Below, one piece after another: positions 1 to 9,976 of a stretch of DNA of 64,000 nt. The DNA is taken from NCBI GenBank assembly GCA_023091665.1, contig JALJCQ010000019.1, forward strand, positions 620,001-684,000, read 5' to 3'. A program made the position numbers and the translations under genes. Positions within the stretch are counted from its first letter, which is position 1; every line of letters starts with the position of its first letter. Source of the stretch: Pythium myriotylum (lineage: Eukaryota > Oomycota > Peronosporomycetes > Pythiales > Pythiaceae). Under the pieces are notes generated by a model, which worked only from the letters and a program-made list of their open reading frames with translations, did not search any database and had not been told where the DNA came from.

Positions 1-881
1 TTAACGCTCGTGACGAGGTACATATTTGCGACCGTAAATATTGCTCACTGCGATTATCGCACTTGTTGCCCCGTGCGATGCCATCAAAGTGCAATGCTGT
101 GGATTAGCTGTCGGCTCACTTTTTTGGATGTGTATAAAGGACGGACGAACAGCGCTGCACTGCGCATGCGCGATAGGCCACGTGGAGGTGGTGAAGCTGC
201 TGTTGGAAGCGAATTGCGACTTCAATGCCCGTGATCGGGTACGTTCTGTTCGCATCGTTCACCATCATTGCCACATTTATAGCGACGTTAGTGATCCCGT
301 CTTCGCCCGGGCAAGATTTGCTCACCCGTTGGGATGGATTTGTAGGACGATTGGACTGCGCTGCATCACGCGTCCGCATTCGCCCACACCGACGTTGTAG
401 AACTGCTGATCTGCTCCCAATGCGACGTTAATCAACTCGACAAGGTCCGTAACAACAATACCCTCAGCTCTGCTTCCTTCACCTCACAACTTGACTTCCG
501 TGACACTCACAGAACGGACAAACTCCATTTCACGTCGCGCTACTCAAGCGGCCTATCTGCAATGATCGGGACCGAAGCCTCACGACCAGCACGATGTCGA
601 TTCTCCAAAAGCTTGCGGCACACGGAGCCACGTGGGACGCCAAATGCGATGAGCTCGTCGCTTGCGGAAAAGCTCTCGATGAGGCTCGTGCTCTGCAGAT
701 TTGTGTTCGTGTATGGGAGACGGAACGCAAGAATGGTCTGGCACTGACGGATATCCCGTACGAAGTAGTGCGACGTGGTGCAGACGCTACTCGTGTCTAT
801 CGGCGTGAGCTATTAGGATATCAAGAAGAGCCTTCGGAGGCGTTGGAAGTACTGCGAGTGCATTCTTCGTTGGATGGATAG
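1..881 (+). CDS. Ankyrin-repeat protein, Roco-related but lacking Roc-COR; 5' partial
   Basis: Partial gene entering from the left edge. Exons read as 1-17, 140-238, 346-444 and 513-881, with GT-AG introns between them. Bases 1-17 end an ankyrin exon (NARDE then GT). The next two exons are 99 bases each, phase 0, and each encodes one ankyrin repeat (GRTALHCACAIGHVEVVKLL; DWTALHHASAFAHTDVVELL). The last exon matches the linker that precedes the Roc GTPase domain in the intact gene at 2784-7612 (AHGATWDAKCDE; TDIPYEVV). It then diverges after YRREL and stops at 881, so no P-loop, DFAGQ or TKAD motif follows. Ankyrin repeats bind partner proteins. This product would be a binding-only relative of its Roco neighbours. 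I infer truncation by loss of the 3' half, but an unrecognised downstream exon cannot be excluded. Confidence 0.7.
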
Positions 882-1345
882 ATTCTACTTCTCTTTGGGT
901 TGCCCAGATCTTCAGATTCGGACAGTGAGACGAAGTGAGGTAGTAGAATCGCGAGACCAGGCAGCTCTTCACAGATTATCATGATTTCCAGGCTACTCCA
1001 CACGAGATCATGCCGAGGATTTCCATGAAATGGAAGTGAAGTCTAGTTTACCATCAACCATTCTGACGAATCTCTAGTTCCGCAGAGTAGAACACGAGAT
1101 AAATGTTAGCAACATATCGATCACGTGCCCTGCGGTCGAGCTGTGTATTTCATCGAACCTTCCAGTCGCTGGAGATATAATATTCTCTGTCACTTCAGCA
1201 CAAGGAAGACAGCTGAGCCAGACGCGCGATGGACCCTGATTGAACAATGCATCGCCAATGAGCACGTGAAATAACGTATTAATCATATTTACGGTAATTC
1301 AAGTTCAAACGAACACAGTGGATAATCAATCAATCACTCGAAAAG
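882..1345. other. Intergenic, no feature seen
   Basis: AT-richer spacer between the truncated ankyrin gene and the next ankyrin locus. I see no Roc or COR remnant here, so the missing half of the upstream gene has been removed and not merely mutated. Confidence 0.5.
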
Positions 1346-2420
1346 ATGGACGTGAATGAAGAGCTTCGAATGGCGAGCCGCTTCGGAGACGTCGAGAGCG
1401 TGCGGAGGCTTCTACACGAGGGCCTCGACCTGGTGAGGGCGTGGAGACAGAGGTCGTGGGGGTAGGGCGAGGCGTGACGCGGTGGGATGGCTTCAACAGC
1501 ATAAGAAGGCGGCGCTGCACGTCGCACTTCGATGCGGCAACAGAGACGCGATGAAGTTGCTCATGCGCACGAAATGCGACGTGAATGCCCAAGACGAGGT
1601 AAGCCACAGAGCATATCGGGTTTGGGAATAGTTTTGTTTTCGATGCCCTCTTGGACTGATACCTGTTGGGGGGTTCCGTAGAGGGGACGGACGGCACTCC
1701 ACTATGCCTCTCGAGGTCATACGGACGTGGTCAAGTTGCTTTTGGAAGCGAAGTGTGATGTGAATATTCAAGACAAGGTATGAATTGTCGGCTGCCGAGA
1801 TTGCTGGGACAAAGACGACGCATCGTTCATTGTTGCCTCACTTGTTCGTCACTTGTGGTTGTGTAGAGGGGACAGACTGCACTTCATGTTGCATCCCATT
1901 CTGGCAGCGAAGAAGTTGTGGAGCTGCTGCTCAGCTATCAATGCGACACCAATCGGCTTGATAGTGCGCGCAATACCATTACTTGAGCTGTAGTTGTTTC
2001 AGCGTGACTGGATGCCATGAAATGGATAGGACGGCTAAGCTCCGCCCCAATTGGCATTGCGTAAGGTGCACATGGACTCTGATGGGGAGAACAAGATTCA
2101 AGTTCTTCATGTTCTCGTGGCGCACGGCGTCAAATGAGATGCCAAGTGTGATGAGCATATAGATGCGGCAAATGCTATACCTGAGTTGCGAGCGCTGGAA
2201 GTCTGCTATCGATTGTGGGAGTCGGAGAGTAAATAGGAACTCCGGATATCCCATACGAAGTTGCCAAACAAGGTGCAGGCACCACGTCTGTCAATCTGCG
2301 TGAGAAGTTGGACTTTAATTAAAGAGGTGATATAACTGATCAAGGCCAGTGTTGTCGGCGCGAGTAACTATTGCAAAATGAGTCTGGCCAAGTCGGTGCC
2401 GTCTTCGATCCCGTCGATTA
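1346..2420 (+). pseudogene. Decayed ankyrin-Roco gene
   Basis: The start ATG at 1346 begins MDVNEELRMASRFGDVESV, matching the first exons at 2784 and 60985. Ankyrin exons follow at 1346-1432, 1500-1598, 1682-1777 and from 1867. The 1867 exon should end RLDK followed by GT, but two bases are missing before the donor, so the frame runs into TGA at 1984-1986. Downstream the linker is recognisable but broken by stops (AHGVK then TGA; DAKCDEHIDAANA; then TAG). The Roc P-loop is present at about 2345-2385 as GASNYCKMS where the intact paralog has GASNWGKTS, so the invariant glycine and the threonine after the lysine are both lost. Similarity fades after SSIPSI. The multiple independent lesions make this a pseudogene; the ankyrin exons alone might still be transcribed. 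Confidence 0.8.
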
Positions 2421-2783
2421 GTTGCACTTATAACTCGACACACTCCAGAAATCTGCATCCGGATACGGAACATTTTGCTTGGAACAAGCGAAGCCTCTTC
2501 GATTTGAAAACCGACTCGACTGATGCGATTGTCCCGTCACGAAGATCGAGTTGGTCGGGTGACGGATCCGATTCACTGTCGACCGCTCGTCAGCCTCATT
2601 GCGTCAAAAGCAGATGGGAGAGCGACGTGAGATTCATACTGGTTTAAGATAGTGTCATTGTGAAGTTGCAGGCACGTTGCGCTTGAGTCGTGAGTTGCAG
2701 GAGTGAGTTGAAGAAGATGGAAGCAGTCAATTGATCGACAGAAGAACGAACGAGTCTGCGCGATCGGAGAGAGGAGGAAGCAA
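2421..2783. other. Tail of decayed Roco locus and spacer
   Basis: No open gene. The first part lies where the Roc G2-G3 region should be, but I cannot read those motifs in any frame. A short purine-rich leader precedes the ATG at 2784. Confidence 0.45.
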
Positions 2784-3386
2784 ATGGACGCGAACGCAGA
2801 GCCGAGGGAGGCGAGTGGGGAGGGAGACGTCGAGCGTGTGCGGAGGATTCTGGAGGAGGGGCGAGCGGACGTGGATGCGCGAGAAGAGACTGTGAGATGG
2901 GGAGAAAGGCGATGACAGAGAGAGGCCTGACATGATGGGATGGGTTTTGCAGCTAGGATGGACGGCGCTGCATTTTGCATCTGAAGGAGGCCACACCGAC
3001 GTTGTCAAGATGCTCCTGGAAGCCAACTGCGACGTGAATGCTACAGACGAGGTACGTTTTGGTGTTGGTTGTTTCTGTCGGCATGGCCCACTGGCGGTTG
3101 TCACGAGTGTGTGTCGCCGTAGTTGGTCGTGTTGGTTGAAACTTTTGTGTGTGATTGAGTGTGTAACTCATGCCGTTGTTCTGATGTCTTCGAAGTACGG
3201 ATCGACGGCACTGCATCGAGCATCTTGGAGTGGCCACACCGACGTTGTCAAGTTGCTCCTGGAAGCCAACTGCGACGTGAATGCTACAGACGAGGTACGT
3301 TTTGGTGTTGGTTGTTTCTGTCGGCATGGCCCGCTGGCGGTTGTCACGAGTGTGTGTCGCCGTAGTTGGTCGTGTTGGTTGAAACT

Positions 3387-3433
<47 letters not shown>

Positions 3434-4407
3434 CTGATGCCGTTGTTCTGATGTCTACGTAGGAAGGAAGGACGGCTCTGCATGAAGCATCTGAAAGGGG
3501 CCGTATCGGCATTGTCAAGTTGCTCCTGGAAGCCAACTGCGACGTGAATGCTACAGACGAGGTACGTTTTGGTGTTGGTTGTTTCTGTCGGCATGGCCCG
3601 CTGGCGGTTGTCACGTGTGTGTGTGTGTGTCGCCGTAGTTGGTCGTGTTGGTTGAAACTATTGTGTGTGTGTGTGTGTTTGTGTGGCTGATGCCGTTGTT
3701 CTGATGTCTACGTAGGAAGGAAGGACGGCTCTGCATCGAGCATCTTGGAGTGGCCACACCGACGTTGTCAAGTTGCTCGTGGAAACCAACTGCGACGTGA
3801 ATGCTACAAATAAGGTATATGTTGGTGTTGGTTGTTTCTGTCGGCATGGCCCACTGGCGGTTGTCACGAGTGTGTGTTGTAGTTGGTAGTGTTGGTTGAA
3901 ACTATTGTGTGTGTGTGTGTGTGTGTGTGTGTGGCTGATGCCGTTGTTCTGATGTCTACGTAGGAAGGAAGGACGGCTCTGCATGAAGCATCTGAAAGGG
4001 GCCGTATCGGCATTGTCAAGTTGCTCCTGGAAGCCAACTGCGACGTGAATGCTACAGACGAGGTACGTTTTGGTGTTGGTTGTTTCTGTCGGCATGGCCC
4101 GCTGGCGGTTGTCACGTGTGTGTGTGTGTGTCGCCGTAGTTGGTCGTGTTGGTTGAAACTATTGTGTGTGTGTGTGTGTTTGTGTGGCTGATGCCGTTGT
4201 TCTGATGTCTACGTAGGAAGGAAGGACGGCTCTGCATCGAGCATCTTGGAGTGGCCACACCGACGTTGTCAAGTTGCTCGTGGAAACCAACTGCGACGTG
4301 AATGCTACAAATAAGGTATATGTTGGTGTTGGTTGTTTCTGTCGGCATGGCCCACTGGCGGTTGTCACGAGTGTGTGTCGCTGTAGTTGGTAGTGTTGGT
4401 TGAAACT

Positions 4408-4451
<44 letters not shown>

Positions 4452-7400
4452 TGTGGCTGATGCCGTTGTTCTGATGTCTACGTAGGAAGGAAGGACGGCT
4501 CTGCATGAAGCATCTGAAAGGGGCCGTATCGGCATTGTCAAGTTGCTCCTGGAAGCCAACTGCGACGTGAATGCTACAGACGAGGTACGTTTTGGTGTTG
4601 GTTGTTTCTGTCGGCATGGCCCGCTGGCGGTTGTCACGTGTGTGTGTGTGTGTCGCCGTAGTTGGTCGTGTTGGTTGAAACTATTGTGTGTGTGTGTGTG
4701 TTTGTGTGGCTGATGCCGTTGTTCTGATGTCTACGTAGGAAGGAAGGACGGCTCTGCATCGAGCATCTTGGAGTGGCCACACCGACGTTGTCAAGTTGCT
4801 CGTGGAAACCAACTGCGACGTGAATGCTACAAATAAGGTATATGTTGGTGTTGGTTGTTTCTGTCGGCATGGCCCACTGGCGGTTGTCACGAGTGTGTGT
4901 CGCCGTAGTTGGTCGTGTTGGTTGAAACTATTGTGTGTGTGTGTGTGTGTGTGTGTTTGTGTGGCTGATGCCGTTGTTCTGATGTCTACGTAGGAAGGAA
5001 GGACGGCTCTGCATGAAGCATCTGAAAGGGGCCGTATCGGCATTGTCAAGTTGCTCTTGGAAGCCAACTGCGACGTGAATGCTACAGACGAGGTACGTTT
5101 TGGTATTGGTTGTTTCTGTCGGCATGGCCCGCTGGCGGTTGTCACGTGTGTGTGTGTGTGTCGCCGTAGTTGGTAGTGGCGGTTGAAACTATCGTGTGTG
5201 TGTGAGAGAGAGAGTGGCTGACGTCGTCGTTGGGATGTCTGTGTATGTATAGAATGGATGGACGGCGCTGCATCTCGCGACTGAAAGTGCCAGAGTCGAC
5301 GTTGTCGATCTCCTTCTTCGTTTCGAATGCGACATCAACCGACTCGATAAGGTGCGCATCACGCATATCCGTGAGATATAGTCTGAGAGCGTGACAATCC
5401 CTGTGTGATGTGATGTTGGTAGAGCAATCACGCAGCTTTTCATGTAGCGCTACTGAAGATACCAGTCGAGAGTCTCAAAAAGCGAGAGCTGGATGCAAGT
5501 ACGATGAGAGTTCTTCAGACACTCGTCGTTCACGGAGCCTCATGGGACACCAAGTGTGACGAGATGACCGATTCTGGAGAGGTTATCGACGATGCTCCGG
5601 CTCTCAAGATTTGCTTTCGTGCGTGGGAGGAAGAGCGCAAAAACGGACTCCGACTGACGGATGTCCCCTACGAAGTGGTCAAACAAGGTGCAGAAGCTAC
5701 GCTTATCTATCTACGTGAGAGTTTGAAGTCTGAAGAAGTGACATACCGGATCAAGGTCAGTGTGGTCGGCGCGAGTAACTGGGGCAAAACGAGTTTGACC
5801 AAGTCGGTGACGTCGTCGATTCCGTCGATTGAGCATGCTGCCGACCGTACCATCGGCATTGAACATACGACGATGCGGTTCGAAGTCCCGAATCCCGGAG
5901 AGAACAAGATCTATGTCTACGAGGTGACGTTCTCGGACTTTGCCGGACAGGATGCGTACCAGGTAGCCCACTCGTTGTTCTTCTCGTACCGCACCGTGTT
6001 TCTACTGTGTGTGGATCTTCAGTCGTACGCTGCCGCTTTGACTCAGGTGGAGATGCTAGCTGACACCGATGCTCAAGTGGATCGCTACATGGATGAGTTC
6101 GTGGACACGAAGATCTTTAAGTGGATCCGGATCATCTTGGCTCGTCAACCGGATGCGGAGTTTGTGTTTGTTGCGACGAAGGCAGATGTTCTTGATCAGA
6201 AGCCATCTCGGATTGAGGAAGCTCGAGTGGATCTGATGCGAAGATTGCGTCAGTACGTTGACGATAGTGCGAGAGTTGTTGATCAAGCAATGGCAGCCGA
6301 ACAGCAACTGAGCTCAAGATTTGGAGCATCGATGATGCGGCGGATGCGGCATTATGCGGACAAAGTGGCGAAAGTCGTGCCGTTTGCTCCGAGTCGAGTT
6401 CATCGAGTGACGACTGAGCCGAAGACTGTGGCGACCAAACCGGGCTCGGACGAGTGGATGTCACACCAGCACAGTATTCTCCACCTTAGCCTCCAGCGAT
6501 TGCTTGCGCAGAATTGGCTCCAGGTCAGTTGTAGGGGCGTGGCCGAAGTCGTGGATGCTCAAGAGCAGATCAAATCGGTGATTCGTCGCAGCAACCGAGC
6601 CTTCGCAATGCCAGAATCGTACACGAGGGTGTTGGAAAGGATTCTTGAGATGCGCAAGAAACTGAACTCGGGGTCTCGTGTGGATCAAAATTTTGTGATC
6701 GTCGGCGAGTTGTGTAAAGCGTTGGTGGACAGAGTCGATCGTCTTGATGTGCCGACTTGCATGACAATTCTTCGAATACTGCATACTCTTGGTGATGTGT
6801 TGTGGTACGAAGATCTTGGCATCGAGCAGTTGAAGACGGTAGTTATTATCAATCCCATGCTACTGATTGACTTCATTCGGCAGATCGTGAACCACAACCA
6901 CGGAGGAGAGGCCATTTCACACTTGAAACTGAAGCGCCTGCCGTTTTGGATCGATCTGGACGTGAATATGATGTTGGTGATGAAGCTCTTGCTGCAGGAG
7001 TTCCATTTGGTCCTCCCATCGAAAGGCGAGATGGAGTGGGATCCGGATCTGATCGTTCCAGCGTTTTGGCGGTCCAAGTCGAGCGCGACATGGGTGTTTG
7101 GTGGTCAACCGCTTTCTCTGGACCCCAGGAGGCTCCCGACCCACGAAGTCGAGGCCATTCGTGTGTGCTGGGAGTACCACTTCGTGAGCGCGTTGCCCGA
7201 GCCCATCTTCGACCAGCTTATTGTCGCCAGCTACTCGAGACTGGCAACGCGCAATGCTGGTCCAGACTGGATTCTGTACGAGAAGAAGGACGTGTTTGCG
7301 TGTCGGGTCATCATAACGAGAGACTCCACCTCGAAAGAGCGCGTGGTCCGACTGGAGGCTGTGGCGAGAGCCGACTTGCCCGAGTTGTGGATCCACTTCA

Positions 7401-7612
7401 AGAGAGTGTGCTCGTCGTTGGAACGAGTGTTGAGTGGCTTCAAAGGATTGATAGTTACGCGCCACGTTCTGGACGACCAAGACGAAGCATTCCGGCTGGA
7501 AGACGTCATAAACGAGTGGGTGGAGACGAATCCAGAAGACCGTCTGCCTTGCAGCTGGCTGCCTCCAGATCTTTCTTGGTACCGCAACGCTCGATCGGCA
7601 GCCCGGTGCTAG
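2784..7612 (+). CDS. Ankyrin-Roc-COR (Roco family) GTPase
   Basis: Reads as 12 exons: 2784-2891, 2953-3051, 3196-3294, 3463-3561, 3716-3814, 3964-4062, 4217-4315, 4486-4584, 4739-4837, 4994-5092, 5253-5351 and 5423-7612, giving 1,095 residues. All introns are phase 0, and exons 2-11 are exactly 99 bases with one 33-residue ankyrin repeat each. Exon 12 encodes a linker, then a Roc GTPase domain: P-loop GASNWGKTS (about 482-490), G3 DFAGQ (538-542), G4 TKAD (618-621). A COR-like region follows to the C terminus (for example HTLGDVLWYEDLGI). Roco proteins are GTPases that dimerise through COR; many carry a kinase, but none is visible here. The ankyrin array probably binds a partner or cargo, and the cytosol is the likely location. 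The start is chosen because MDANAEP aligns with the first exons of the sister genes. The lack of internal stops across 12 exons argues the gene is functional. Confidence 0.88.
3389..4956. repeat. GT microsatellites in ankyrin-gene introns
   Basis: Long GT runs lie at about 3389-3432, 3906-3932, 4406-4448 and 4932-4956, with shorter ones near 3614-3630, 3662-3682 and equivalents. All fall inside introns of the gene at 2784-7612 and vary in length between otherwise identical copies, as expected for slippage or unequal exchange. Confidence 0.9.
3463..5092 (+). repeat. Tandem 0.5-kb units, each with two ankyrin exons
   Basis: Three near-identical units start at 3463, 3964 and 4486 (501, 522 and 508 bases), and a fourth partial unit starts at 4994. 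Each holds one exon beginning EGRTALHEASERGRIGIV, an intron, one exon beginning EGRTALHRASWSGHTDVV, and a second intron. Introns are as conserved as exons (GTACGTTTTGGTGTTGG at one donor, CTGATGTCTACGTAG at acceptors), which indicates recent duplication. Unit lengths differ mainly in the GT microsatellite. Because every exon is 99 bases with phase 0 borders, adding a unit adds two repeats without breaking the frame. Confidence 0.92.
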
Positions 7613-8162
7613 TGGTTAGTGGTCCTCGTGAAATCGCTGGGACCACGATTGGCAGGTCGTAGGTATTCATCGATGTAGTTAAGGAGAAGAAAACAACTTT
7701 TTCGTGACAACAGTCGCATAGCGGTCAGTCTACGGAGTGGTGGCAGTGGAAATAAGGAAGATCTCCTGGCGATGTCCTGGTGGGCGATACTACCACTGTA
7801 CTTCGCTATCCACGCCAACGTCACCAACCCCTTTAACTCGTGACGGTGACATCAGTTGAAGGACTTGACACTCCCCAGCGCCATGCAAACGCTGGTGGGT
7901 CTGAAGTCCTTCGACTGTTCTCGATTGCATGCAGACATGTAATCGAGAACTGGCACAGGACAATGCGGACAAAGAGATCTGGCGGCGAAATGTGAAGACG
8001 GTGTCCCCAAGATCTCCGCTCCGCCACTTCAACTCTTCCTCGTGGTCCCGTTCCGTCCCGAATCCGATGTCCCTTCCTCCGCCTCCCATTCGGGACCCCC
8101 ACGGTCTCACTTGCCCTTGCTCGGTCTCCGTTATTATTGCATGGGGCTCCCGACACTCGCTG
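7613..8162. other. Intergenic, no feature seen
   Basis: Spacer between the Roco gene and the Tudor-like gene. Open frames here are short, and the in-frame extension upstream of 8163 is proline/serine-rich and unlike the protein that follows. Confidence 0.4.
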
Positions 8163-9164
8163 ATGGTCGAGTTCTCGTGGTGGACGCGCGCGCTGGCGGC
8201 GCTCGTGGTCGTGTTGGCGTCGTTGGCGGCGCGTCGGCTGCTGCCGTCGGCGTCGAGCCACTCGCCGAGCAGTGCGACTACCAAAAAACAACCGACAAAC
8301 AAGAAGAAGAAGAAGAAGAAGAACAAACAGAAGACGACGTCGACGAGCGAGAGCAACGCGCACGTGACGACAGCGGAGAAGGCGGCGAGCGAGGAGGATG
8401 TTGATGCGAGTGAGAGCGAGAGCGAGGACGAGCACGCCGGGCGAAGCGCGAGGCAGGTGCTGGCGAGACGGCGCTTCAAGCCCACGGCGCTCGGTGGAGC
8501 CAAGCCAGTGGAGACGACGAGTGGGGATCGGTTCCGTGAAGGCCAGCGCGTGGTCGCGCGGTTCCGGAATGGTCCAGACTGGTTCCCGGGTGTGGTGCTG
8601 GAGGTTGGACGGACAACGTGGGTGGGGTGGGGAATGTGAGCATGGAGATCTGACGATGAGAGTGTGGTGGGCTGTTAGGTTCGCAGGGGCAACGAGTACC
8701 ACATCAAGTATGACGACGGTGAGGTGGAACACCACGTCCCGTACGCGAGGATCAAAGACGAAGCAGCCGCGAAGGCTGAGAACGAGCAGAAGATGACGAC
8801 TCGCGCGTCCGAGTTGCCACGTGTCGAGGACTCTGGACGCAGCGAAGCCGACGACGAGGCCGACGAGTCGGTGTCGTCCTCGGAAGGCGACGACGGCGCG
8901 CTGGAGAGCGAGGATGGATGGCAAGTCGTGGATAAGAAGCGCAAGGCAGCGGGAGGCGCAGTGGCAGCAGCAGCGGCGGCTCCAGTCGAGAAAGTAGATG
9001 CCGACGGTCTCACAAAGCGTCAGCGGGAGAACCGTCGCAAGAAGGAGCGCAAGAAAGAAGTCAAGGAAATGGTACGCGCGCAGGCGCAAGAGCACGGTCT
9101 CCACGCACGATGGGGCGGAACGATGACCAAGATGAAGTACGTGCCGCCGCCCTCCCAACCGTGA
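8163..9164 (+). CDS. Membrane-anchored Tudor-like domain protein
   Basis: Two exons, 8163-8603 and 8679-9164, joined across a 75-base GT-AG intron, give 308 residues. The start at 8163 places a hydrophobic segment at residues about 5-25 (FSWWTRALAALVVVLASLAA), a likely signal anchor. A lysine run and a serine/acid-rich linker follow. At about 123-173 there is a compact Tudor/Agenet-like barrel: RVVARFRNGPDWFPGVVLEV, then YHIKYDDGEVEHHVPYARI after splicing. The C terminus is charged (DGWQVVDKKRK; QRENRRKKERKKEVKEM). Tudor barrels bind methylated lysine or arginine, but the aromatic cage cannot be judged by eye. Splicing restores the barrel exactly, which supports the intron. An upstream in-frame start exists but would bury the anchor. 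Its job is unknown; an endoplasmic-reticulum or nuclear-envelope location is inferred. Confidence 0.72.
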
Positions 9165-9244
9165 ATTCGTCGCGCGCTCCAACTCGTCGGACCACACATA
9201 AAAAAACAGACCACCGATCGGTCGATGATTCTTTCTAAACAAGT

Positions 9245-9830
9245 CTACAAAATGAAAACCTGCGGGATCGCTGCAGGTGCATGGCGTTTGCCTGATTGAT
9301 GCTGTTGCTGTCCGTGCTGAGACTCGGGTTCGTCCTGGAGATGTTTGTTCTTGGGGATCACACTAATCTCTCGTGGTCGCGTCACGTACTCATCTTGTAG
9401 CACCGTCCGTGCTGCCTGGGCAATTCCTTTCGGAGCAGGACGCATCCGCTGGGAGTCGTACGAGCCTTCAGCAAACCTTTTTTCGTATTCAATTGCGGAC
9501 TTTGGCTTGATACTTGGTCGAAACTGCTTCTGCTGCTGCCGCTGTGACATCTCTGGCTCGACCTTGCGATAGACACGGGTCATTGGTGTCGACGTGGACT
9601 TTGCCTGGCGGTCCTTTTCAGGGACGTGGTCGTATGCTACTGCTTGAGCAAGCTGCACGTAATTCTTGAGGTATAGTTCTCAATATCCGTAATGAATTCA
9701 ACAGTCGAACCTGCTGCTTGAGCTGCTCCATTTCCTGGTTACTCAATCGCCCTTTGACGCCGAGGGTAAGCTTTGCTTCGCTCTCGCCAGCGCGCCTGGT
9801 ACCCTCGTTCGAACCACGATACATCATCAC
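9245..9830 (-). CDS. Small conserved-looking protein of unknown function
   Basis: Two exons on the minus strand, 9830-9711 and 9652-9245, joined across a 58-base intron, encode about 175 residues. The join reads EMEQLKQQ-LAQAVAYDHV in one frame. The protein is hydrophilic and glutamine/arginine-rich (MSQRQQQKQFRPSIKPK; SAIEYEKRFAEGSYDSQRM), with no signal peptide or membrane span. The start is the first of three consecutive methionines. It lies head to head with the kinesin-like gene, 146 bases away, so the two may share a promoter. I do not recognise the family. Confidence 0.55.
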
Positions 9831-9976
9831 TAAATTTCGAAGTGGTGGAAGGCTGGGCTACCGTCTTTGACCTTGCTGCTGGCAGTCCTATTTTTGACTT
9901 TGTGCTGCTCGGATAGTGCAGTGACGAAAACGGCAGCACGAGGCCCACAGGAAACGCGCATGGCGCCGCGACGACG
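9831..9976. promoter_or_regulatory. Possible bidirectional promoter
   Basis: Only 146 bases separate the divergent starts at 9830 (minus) and 9977 (plus), so promoter elements for both genes must lie here or overlap the coding ends. No specific motif was identified. Confidence 0.35.

Noticed and set aside
3463..5092. Regular spaced repeats resembling a CRISPR array
   Set aside because: The repeats are 99-base ankyrin exons plus introns in a eukaryotic gene; spacers are not unique.
2953..5145. Minus-strand frames with THTHTH runs and repeated TTASGPCRQKQPTPK
   Set aside because: Translations of GT microsatellites and intron sequence antisense to the ankyrin gene.
7833..9242. 469-codon minus-strand open frame
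   Set aside because: Antisense to the Tudor-like gene; arginine/leucine-rich, low-complexity composition typical of a shadow frame. The plus strand has a coherent domain restored by splicing.
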